A DNA stretch of 34,266 nt from Candidatus Martarchaeota archaeon (GTDB lineage Archaea > Micrarchaeota > Micrarchaeia > Micrarchaeales > CABMGC01), in assembly GCA_023379055.1 (NCBI GenBank), contig JAMCSX010000013.1:1-34266 (forward strand). Direction: 5' to 3'. Of this stretch, positions 27,431-34,266 are shown one piece after another. A model generated the notes under the pieces. It worked only from the letters and a program-made list of their open reading frames with translations, had not been told where the DNA came from and did no database searches. The translations under genes were made by a program, and so were the position numbers. The stretch's first letter is position 1; the number at the start of each line of letters is the position of its first letter.

Positions 27431-28705
27431 ATGTTTATGCTAGCAACCAACCTACCGACCACTGCATACAATCTTGCATGCAACTATGGCTCAAACCTCG
27501 GGAGCCCCACCGCCTCACTCAACGCGTTCGGCTGGATCCAAATAAACCTGCTTGTCATAATCGCCGGGTTTATGATAGCCGCACTGGTATACATGCTGAG
27601 CGGCTTCTTCCCGGTATCGATGCGGGAGAAACTGAGGGGCGTAGTCAAGTACGAGTATTTCCAGATGACACTCGGCATAGTAATACTGCTTGCACTGATA
27701 GCCTTCTCATCTACAACCTGCCGGATAGGGCAGGCGCTTGCGATTGGCGCGCAGCCTGTCGGGCACATCCTTTACTCCGATCCGATGCAGTGGTCGCAGT
27801 CGTACCTAAGCAATCTTCTCTTTGTAAAAGGCTTCTCCCTTTTTTCCAACATCTACGCCGAATCGCAGTTAATAGTGTTTGATGCCAACATCATGGACAC
27901 AGCTGGCGAGATTGTCTCGTCACTTCTGGTAAATCCGTTCTTCGGAACGAACCTCAATCCCGGCCTGCTTGCCGTCTATTTCGCATTCTCAAGTACGCTG
28001 ACAAGCACGTTTGTCCTTCTTATGGTGGTGGCATTCGGAGTAATATTCGTAATCTACATGTTTCTCCCGATTATACAGGCAATGGCCCTTACTGTTGTAG
28101 TGCCGCTTACGCTGATACTGCGATCCGTGCCTTTCGCAGGGCCGAGACTCAGAGAGTCCGCTGACTCGATAATGGGTCTCGCAATAGGCTTCTATTTCAT
28201 ACTTCCCCTTGTCCTGATACTTAATCAGTACATCATTACCTGGCTATATACCCCGTGCATTATCCAGACCTCGCTTAACGGCCTCGCATCTACCCATCCG
28301 CAGTTCCTGCTGTGCAATCCGTACTACGAATTTACCGGCAGCTACAAGCTGATCAACATACCTGTTGATTCATTCTTTACTTCCTCGCCATCTACCCTTG
28401 CCTCCGGCGTGCAGGGTGTAGGAGTAGCGGGCCTTGTCAACGGAGTTGTCCCGTCATTCTTTGGCGGGGCGATAACCGGGGCCGGAGGCGCGGGTCCGTT
28501 TATTCAGAAGATATTCGGCAGCCTGTTCGGACTTCCGCAGGTAATAATCGCATACTCGCAAGAGGTCTCACAGTATCTATTTGAAGGCATAGTCCTTATA
28601 GGCATTGATATGGCCATAACCATAGGCTTTGCACAGGGACTGTCAAAGGGCTTCGGGTCGGTGTCAAGGATTATCGGAACAGGGCCGTTCTGGGGTAATA
28701 TCTGA
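27431..28705 (+). CDS. Polytopic membrane protein, paralogue 2 of 6
   Basis: REKLRGVVKYEYFQMTLGIVILLALI; LILRSVPFAGPRLRESADSIMGLAIGFYFILPLVLI; C-terminal GLSKGFGSVSRIIG. Confidence 0.85.
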   Translation: MFMLATNLPTTAYNLACNYGSNLGSPTASLNAFGWIQINLLVIIAGFMIAALVYMLSGFFPVSMREKLRGVVKYEYFQMTLGIVILLALIAFSSTTCRIGQALAIGAQPVGHILYSDPMQWSQSYLSNLLFVKGFSLFSNIYAESQLIVFDANIMDTAGEIVSSLLVNPFFGTNLNPGLLAVYFAFSSTLTSTFVLLMVVAFGVIFVIYMFLPIIQAMALTVVVPLTLILRSVPFAGPRLRESADSIMGLAIGFYFILPLVLILNQYIITWLYTPCIIQTSLNGLASTHPQFLLCNPYYEFTGSYKLINIPVDSFFTSSPSTLASGVQGVGVAGLVNGVVPSFFGGAITGAGGAGPFIQKIFGSLFGLPQVIIAYSQEVSQYLFEGIVLIGIDMAITIGFAQGLSKGFGSVSRIIGTGPFWGNI

Positions 28706-30585
28706 TGAAATTTGCCAGTATAATCGCATTGATGGCTGCATTCGGGATGGCGCATGCAGGCACCAGCACGCTCCAGTTTGCTCCGTCCTCGGCATTCAAC
28801 AACTGGGTCCCGATAGTCGGGGTGGGCATCCTCCTGGGGGTCATGATATCCGTAATATATTACCTCATAGGGTGGTTCCTCGGCAATGCAAGACTAAAGA
28901 CACAGACATTCGTGAAGAGCAATGCCCTCAACGAGCTGGAGCAGACGCTAGGAACCGTGCTTATAGTCATAATAATACTCGGCGTTCTCTACTCGGTAGG
29001 CACAGGGGAGAGCCTCGCCTTCAGCAACATACTGTCAAACAACGCTGCAAAGTCCATAACAAATATCTGCAAAACCTACCTTCCAAAATCACAGATATCA
29101 TTTTTGGCCAACACCGGCACGCTTTACGGCCAAACCCAGCTTCTCTCGCCGACGACACAGGTATGCCACCTCCTCTACGCAGCGGGAAGCACAAGCAACC
29201 AAAACCTTTATGGGGTAAGCAGCTCCACTGCCAACATAGACTACGGGCTTGCGGCAACGTACACCATACTCGCAAACCTGACAAACCAGTCCGCAGTCAA
29301 TCTCAATTCAATATTTCATTTCGAGAGCCTCCTATTCTTCTTCAGGGATGTTAACGTATATACAACTGTCTGCCTCGGAGACCAATGCGCTCTGCCAATC
29401 GCAATACCCGAATTGGGACCAAAGTACGAGTCCGAGGTTAAGTTATCCGCAAAGCCCTTCGACGGATACGTCCTCCACAGGCTCATAATGCCCACAATAA
29501 CCACCGAAGGCACATTGATGCTCTACCTGTACCTGTTCCAGATGATACTGATACTCCTACTGCTGCTCCTGTGGCCATATCTCCTTGTTGCCGGAATCCT
29601 GCTCAGGACTGTGTCGTACACAAGGCGCATAGGCGGATTGCTAATAGCGGTGGTCGTGGTCGCCCTCCTAATATACCCGACCATATTTCTCATAGAGTAC
29701 TCCGCGCTCTCCAATGCGAGCCCTCCGCTGCCGCTTCTCGGCCTTCCCGTAGCGCCAGGCAGCCAAATCACGCAACAGGCGACGCTTGCCCAGGCTCCCG
29801 GACTGTCACAGGACATGCCGGATGCGGTTCTGTGCGGTGCGCCTCCTGGTTGGAACTCCGAAAACCCTGGCACAGGGTTATATTGCTATGTAAGCAGCAG
29901 CGTTACCTCCCTGCCCTCAAGCATAGTATTCCGTGGATTGCAGATGCTGTGTACCGGCAGCAATGAACTGCAGCCATCGGGATATCCATGTATAAGCTCC
30001 CTATTCGCTTCAAACCAGCCAACATGGCATCTCATCCTAAACTACATCCTGCTTGCATTACCTGGAGTAGGCACTTCGGCCCTAGGAATTCAATCTGTTT
30101 TGGCTGAGACTACATTGCCCCCAATAATCTACAATTGCAATGATATCCCCCAAAGCTCTAACAATGGAAAACCCGACAGTACGCATCCATGCTTCACGGC
30201 AAGGAATCTTAACTTCTATGTTTTTCCTAGCGCAAAGGACATAATAAACCTGTATTCCTATTATCCGACCAGCGTGGTCGGCACAGAACTGGAATACACG
30301 ATCTTCAGCGTTGTAACATTCCAGGGGGCGCAGTCCATACTTGATGAAGGCCTATCCGTAATGAGCGGCGGGTATATAGCTGCCTTGCCAGTGCTTCCAG
30401 CCTCATATTACCCGCAGAACGTAAGCGCCACCATGTTCGCCCTTATCAACATGTACGGCATACAGGCCGTAACAGGGTTCATACTTCCGATACTGAATCT
30501 TCTGATGCTCATATCCTCAATAACCGGGTTGTCTACTCTTATGGGCGGCGAGACAAACATACTGGGTATAAGCAGATTTATATAG
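28705..30585 (+). CDS. Polytopic membrane protein, paralogue 3 of 6
   Basis: NARLKTQTFVKSNALNELEQTLGTVLIVIIIL; GILLRTVSYTRRIGGLLIAVVVVALLIYPTIFLI; C-terminal GLSTLMGGETNILGISRFI; start codon overlaps preceding stop (TGATG). Confidence 0.85.
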   Translation: MKFASIIALMAAFGMAHAGTSTLQFAPSSAFNNWVPIVGVGILLGVMISVIYYLIGWFLGNARLKTQTFVKSNALNELEQTLGTVLIVIIILGVLYSVGTGESLAFSNILSNNAAKSITNICKTYLPKSQISFLANTGTLYGQTQLLSPTTQVCHLLYAAGSTSNQNLYGVSSSTANIDYGLAATYTILANLTNQSAVNLNSIFHFESLLFFFRDVNVYTTVCLGDQCALPIAIPELGPKYESEVKLSAKPFDGYVLHRLIMPTITTEGTLMLYLYLFQMILILLLLLLWPYLLVAGILLRTVSYTRRIGGLLIAVVVVALLIYPTIFLIEYSALSNASPPLPLLGLPVAPGSQITQQATLAQAPGLSQDMPDAVLCGAPPGWNSENPGTGLYCYVSSSVTSLPSSIVFRGLQMLCTGSNELQPSGYPCISSLFASNQPTWHLILNYILLALPGVGTSALGIQSVLAETTLPPIIYNCNDIPQSSNNGKPDSTHPCFTARNLNFYVFPSAKDIINLYSYYPTSVVGTELEYTIFSVVTFQGAQSILDEGLSVMSGGYIAALPVLPASYYPQNVSATMFALINMYGIQAVTGFILPILNLLMLISSITGLSTLMGGETNILGISRFI

Positions 30586-30592
30586 TGGTTCG

Positions 30593-31774
30593 ATGAAGAC
30601 TCCGGCGCTATTATTGCTTGTGGCTGTCCTTGCTGCACCAATGCTGCATGCCTCAAGTACATCGCTGAATATCATAAACTGCAAGAACCTCTTCAACGGC
30701 ATCTCCTCCCTAGGCGCAACTCACGCTACCACCATCTACCTTGTCAACCAGAACCTTGTGTCAATAGCTGGCAATCCTGCAGGATTCCTTGGCGTGTCGC
30801 TCCTTATAGTGCTTGCAGTATTGACCATACTCGGCCTTGTGTTTGCTGCTGGCATAGCGTTCCACATAGAGACGCTAATGCAATACGCCAGAAGCGAGCT
30901 CTTCGAGGTATTCATAAGCCTGCTCCTTATTACACTGGTAGTGGGTGGCACTCCGGCATTCGACGGCGCAATAAGCACGCTTGCAAATTTTGGTTCGGCA
31001 ACTGCAGGCGCAGCCCCAACAGCAGCAATCACCAACGCGCGCAACGTGAATATAGAAGCGTGCGACAACATCCAAAACAACATAATGAACGCGGGCCTAA
31101 CAAATTTCGCGGGACTGTTCGCGGCCCTCATATTCAATAACATCATAGTTTCATTTACGGTGCAAGTCCAGCCCAACGGGCTTGGGTTCACGTTTGCCCC
31201 GTTCGCAGGAGACAGCCTGATAACCCAGCTACTGTACGACGAACAGATGATATTCTTCGGAAGCATAATGTTTGGCACATTCCTGATAATGCTGTTGTTC
31301 CTGATTTATTTCCTATTCCCGATATTCTTCTATGTCGGCATTGTACTGCGCTCATTCCCCTGGACAAGGGCTGCCGGCGGATCGCTGATAGCGCTCTTCG
31401 TCTCATTCTGGATAGTATTTCCCGCGCTTATGTACTCATTCTCGGCTGTCACGGCTCCGGTGAGTACGTCTACCTGCCCGACAGGATACGGCCTTCCAAC
31501 ATCAACATCAACATCCGGATGCCTGCAGTTTCCTAAATACACATCATTTTTCTCCGTATCCCAGTTTGAATCACTGTTCCCGAATCTGGCGAACATGGGA
31601 GGACAGTATGAAAGCAATCTAGACAGCTTTGCACAATCCATTGGCTATACCGCAGTGCAGATAGTCGGACTTTTAATATCTCTCTTCATATCATATGAGA
31701 TGGTAGAGAAGCTTGGCGGACTCCTCGGCGCCCCATCGATGCAGTCGCAGAGAATGCTGAGCAAGGTGCTATAA
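30593..31774 (+). CDS. Polytopic membrane protein, paralogue 4 of 6
   Basis: IETLMQYARSELFEVFISLLLITLVV; GIVLRSFPWTRAAGGSLIALFVSFWIVFPALMYS; C-terminal EMVEKLGGLLGAPSMQSQRMLSKVL. Confidence 0.85.
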   Translation: MKTPALLLLVAVLAAPMLHASSTSLNIINCKNLFNGISSLGATHATTIYLVNQNLVSIAGNPAGFLGVSLLIVLAVLTILGLVFAAGIAFHIETLMQYARSELFEVFISLLLITLVVGGTPAFDGAISTLANFGSATAGAAPTAAITNARNVNIEACDNIQNNIMNAGLTNFAGLFAALIFNNIIVSFTVQVQPNGLGFTFAPFAGDSLITQLLYDEQMIFFGSIMFGTFLIMLLFLIYFLFPIFFYVGIVLRSFPWTRAAGGSLIALFVSFWIVFPALMYSFSAVTAPVSTSTCPTGYGLPTSTSTSGCLQFPKYTSFFSVSQFESLFPNLANMGGQYESNLDSFAQSIGYTAVQIVGLLISLFISYEMVEKLGGLLGAPSMQSQRMLSKVL

Positions 31775-32907
31775 TGCTGGGATTCGTGCTTTCGGGGGTC
31801 GTCAACGGATGCGTTACTAACAGCGGGATACTGAATACCCTGTCTGGGTTTCTATGCGCAGGCCCAAACATATGGTTTCCGATAGTAATGCTCGGGGTGC
31901 TAATAGTAATCAGCGTGGCAGGCATAATATTCGCAATAGCGCCGCTACTGGGCAGGAACGACATACGCGTATGGGCCAGGGCAAAGATGTTCGACGGAGC
32001 AGTGTCAATAATATTCGCCCTGATATTCATCTCATTCTCTGCAACCCTTTACCATACCCCGCTGGCGCACATGTATTACAATGCCGGCCTGCTGCCGCCT
32101 TCCTGTACTCCGGCATCCGTATACTCTTTTAGTGGCACCACTCCCCAAGGTGCAGACCAACAACAGTTTATTGATCTATCTCCTTCCCCCTCAAACGGAG
32201 GCACGCTATATGGCATAGCTGCCTGTGATATCTATTCATATAACCAATTGGTAGCCCAATTCGTGCAGTCGGTATTCTACTTCTCACTTATAGCCAATGC
32301 GGCTCCAACTACCACAATCGCTCCGGAGTCCGATCTCGGTTTCACTTTTACGATAACCTGGGTTCCTATAGTGGTGGTATTCCAGTATATGGTGCCACTG
32401 ATGGGTGCGCTGTTTGCCTTAGTCATGGCATCCGACATGTTGCAGATACTGATCGGAGTATCAATGCTCCTGTTCTCAGTGTTTATGGTGGTCGGTCTCA
32501 TTGCAAGATCCTTCGGCATAACGCGGTCCTTCGGAGGAGCCATGATCGCCTTCGGTCTCGGCATAGGGTTCATCTACCCTCTTCTGATCAGCGTATCATA
32601 CGGTTTCCTTGTAAATGCGATAGAGTACAGGCCCTCAATAACCGGCGGAATCCTTCCTTCGATAGGGGCAATCATATCTCCGATATACCGCGCTCTATTT
32701 GGTGGTTCAGGCCTGAGCCTTACTGCCCTAATAAATAGCTTTGAGCCTATCCTCAACCCATTATTTATATGGGGAGGCATGGTTGCCGTAGGCCTTACAG
32801 TACTGCCGCTTCTTAATCTTGTTATAGTTGACGCATTCATAATAGATTTCTCAAGGGCTGTCGGGGAGAGGATGGACCTGCTGTCGATATTGACCAGAAT
32901 AGTGTAG
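31774..32907 (+). CDS. Polytopic membrane protein, paralogue 5 of 6
   Basis: RNDIRVWARAKMFDGAVSIIFALIFI; GLIARSFGITRSFGGAMIAFGLGIGFIYPLLISV; C-terminal DFSRAVGERMDLLSILTRIV; start overlaps preceding stop (TAATG). Confidence 0.85.
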   Translation: MLGFVLSGVVNGCVTNSGILNTLSGFLCAGPNIWFPIVMLGVLIVISVAGIIFAIAPLLGRNDIRVWARAKMFDGAVSIIFALIFISFSATLYHTPLAHMYYNAGLLPPSCTPASVYSFSGTTPQGADQQQFIDLSPSPSNGGTLYGIAACDIYSYNQLVAQFVQSVFYFSLIANAAPTTTIAPESDLGFTFTITWVPIVVVFQYMVPLMGALFALVMASDMLQILIGVSMLLFSVFMVVGLIARSFGITRSFGGAMIAFGLGIGFIYPLLISVSYGFLVNAIEYRPSITGGILPSIGAIISPIYRALFGGSGLSLTALINSFEPILNPLFIWGGMVAVGLTVLPLLNLVIVDAFIIDFSRAVGERMDLLSILTRIV

Positions 32908-34035
32908 GTGTCCATGGTGAATAGATTTATCCTGTTGATGTGCGCTGCCTTTGCAATAATGTCATTTGTTGCGTTTGCGCCCCTTGTAAGCGCTGCATCC
33001 GCAGCCCCTACTCCTTCGCAGCTTCTTCCATCTTACCTGCGCGGATATTGCAGCAAGGGCGGAACAATATATACTGTGGCAAACTGGTACTGCAACGACA
33101 TCAACACCCAGGTCCAAGAAGAATGGGCCACGGATCTGCCGATAGCCCTGCTTGCGATAACCATAGCGCTGCTTGTTTCAGTCTCCATATTCATGTTCGG
33201 GGTTGCATTAAGAAACGACAGGCTCAGGACGTTCGGCATAGGTGAGATCTACGAGGCGTTTGCAAGCATAATAATAGTGGTGCTATTCATGTTTATGGCC
33301 GCAGTATTATTTGGATTGCTTCCCTCAATTACAGGAACACTAAATCCATTTACCGCATCACTTACCTATATATCATCTATAATCTACGAGTCTTCAATAA
33401 TCTCAACACACCTCTTTACATTGCTGACCACAGCCAGATACTATGCCTCCATAGCCTTAATCGTCTGCCCATCTGAGGGAACGTGCATAAACACATTTTC
33501 CGTATTCTCATTGGCAATAAACTATCTCTTCTTCTGGCCAGGATTCTCGGTATTTGCCTTTACCGCAGAGGCAATGATATCCCTTTATGTGCAGTATTAC
33601 ATGATCATCTTCTTCATGGAGGCATCCATACCCGTGCTGTTTATTCCAGGAGTAATCTTCAGGACATTGCTCCCTACCCGCCATCTCGGCGGGATGATGA
33701 TGGCAACTGCAATAGGCTTCTACTTCATAATGCCAACGCTTTATGGCGTAGCCTATGCTACAACCTCCAATTCAATATTCTCGCAGCTAACCCAGTCTGA
33801 GAGCTATCTGAATCAGTATGGCTCAGGTACCGGGGTAATAACCAATTCGGTATCCCCCGGCGCGCCGCTTGTAGCAACGCTTAAGGGCATCGCCCAGACA
33901 TTTACCGCATTCTGGCTTGCAGTCCTATTCTTCCCCGCACTCATAATAGCCATAACCTATTCTTTCATAACCCAGATTGCAGAGCTTATAGGTGGAATGG
34001 CAAGACCGTCGAGCAGGCTGAGGAGTCTTGTGTAA
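32908..34035 (+). CDS. Polytopic membrane protein, paralogue 6 of 6
   Basis: RNDRLRTFGIGEIYEAFASIIIVVLFMFM; GVIFRTLLPTRHLGGMMMATAIGFYFIMPTLYGV; C-terminal QIAELIGGMARPSSRLRSLV; begins immediately after the preceding stop codon (read as a GTG start). Confidence 0.83.
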   Translation: MSMVNRFILLMCAAFAIMSFVAFAPLVSAASAAPTPSQLLPSYLRGYCSKGGTIYTVANWYCNDINTQVQEEWATDLPIALLAITIALLVSVSIFMFGVALRNDRLRTFGIGEIYEAFASIIIVVLFMFMAAVLFGLLPSITGTLNPFTASLTYISSIIYESSIISTHLFTLLTTARYYASIALIVCPSEGTCINTFSVFSLAINYLFFWPGFSVFAFTAEAMISLYVQYYMIIFFMEASIPVLFIPGVIFRTLLPTRHLGGMMMATAIGFYFIMPTLYGVAYATTSNSIFSQLTQSESYLNQYGSGTGVITNSVSPGAPLVATLKGIAQTFTAFWLAVLFFPALIIAITYSFITQIAELIGGMARPSSRLRSLV

Positions 34036-34266
34036 ACTACCCACGGCTAAAGCCTGTGGACTTTCCATAAGCTGATGAAACATGTCGCACAGCAACAATC
34101 GGTTCAACAACCGCATCTGGACGCACGAGCCCGTTTACAGGGACTCTCCTATTGGAAATCTGGAGAGTATTATGGTTAGTAGTATCTCTCCGCTCCAACA
34201 GGGATTTTATGGCAATATTCAAACTTGCCTTTCTATCGGAGTTGACAACAACTCCGCATTTCTTGC
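34032..34266 (-). mobile_element. Right-end part of a second IS200/IS605-type TnpB element, running off the window
   Basis: Minus strand: hairpin CCACAGGCTTTAGCCGTGG followed by GTAGTTTAC, preceded by a TnpB C-terminus. Confidence 0.75.
34037..34266 (-). CDS. tnpB: TnpB family protein, C-terminal part (partial)
   Basis: Translated minus strand ...KKCGVVVNSDRKASLNIAIKSLLERRDTTNHN...STGFSRG*; second zinc-knuckle Cys plus RuvC-III Asp (NSDRKASLNI). Confidence 0.8.
   Translation of the reverse strand, partial: KKCGVVVNSDRKASLNIAIKSLLERRDTTNHNTLQISNRRVPVNGLVRPDAVVEPIVAVRHVSSAYGKSTGFSRG

Overview
Archaeal window, probably DPANN/Micrarchaeota-like judging from TBP, L21e, leaderless TATA promoters and gene content (lineage is inference). 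Left part: pyruvate kinase, a DedA-family protein, a TATA-binding protein ORF with only ONE TBP repeat, ribosomal protein L21e, a minus-strand type IV pilus/type II secretion-like operon (wHTH/coiled-coil protein, GspE/VirB11-type ATPase, small linker protein, two TadB/TadC/FlaJ-like membrane proteins), and a VirB2/TrbC-like pilin candidate. Middle: GT-C-like envelope glycosylation genes, a radical SAM protein, and an IS200/IS605-type tnpB-only element. That TnpB has Gly in place of the RuvC-III catalytic Asp, and its ORF reads through the right end into flanking DNA. Right part (most interesting): a giant (~2404 aa) secreted, C-terminally anchored protein with an embedded phage-tail-lysozyme-like domain lies divergent from a tightly packed operon of six highly divergent but architecturally identical polytopic membrane proteins. 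Their shared central motif is R-x(4-8)-R-x(2)-GG-x(2)-IA. This island is bounded by a decayed TnpB right-end relic (25.6 kb) and a second TnpB element (34.0 kb). I propose it as a candidate undescribed T4SS/Ced-like or contact-dependent surface machine. All homology statements are from reading the sequence by eye; no search was run.
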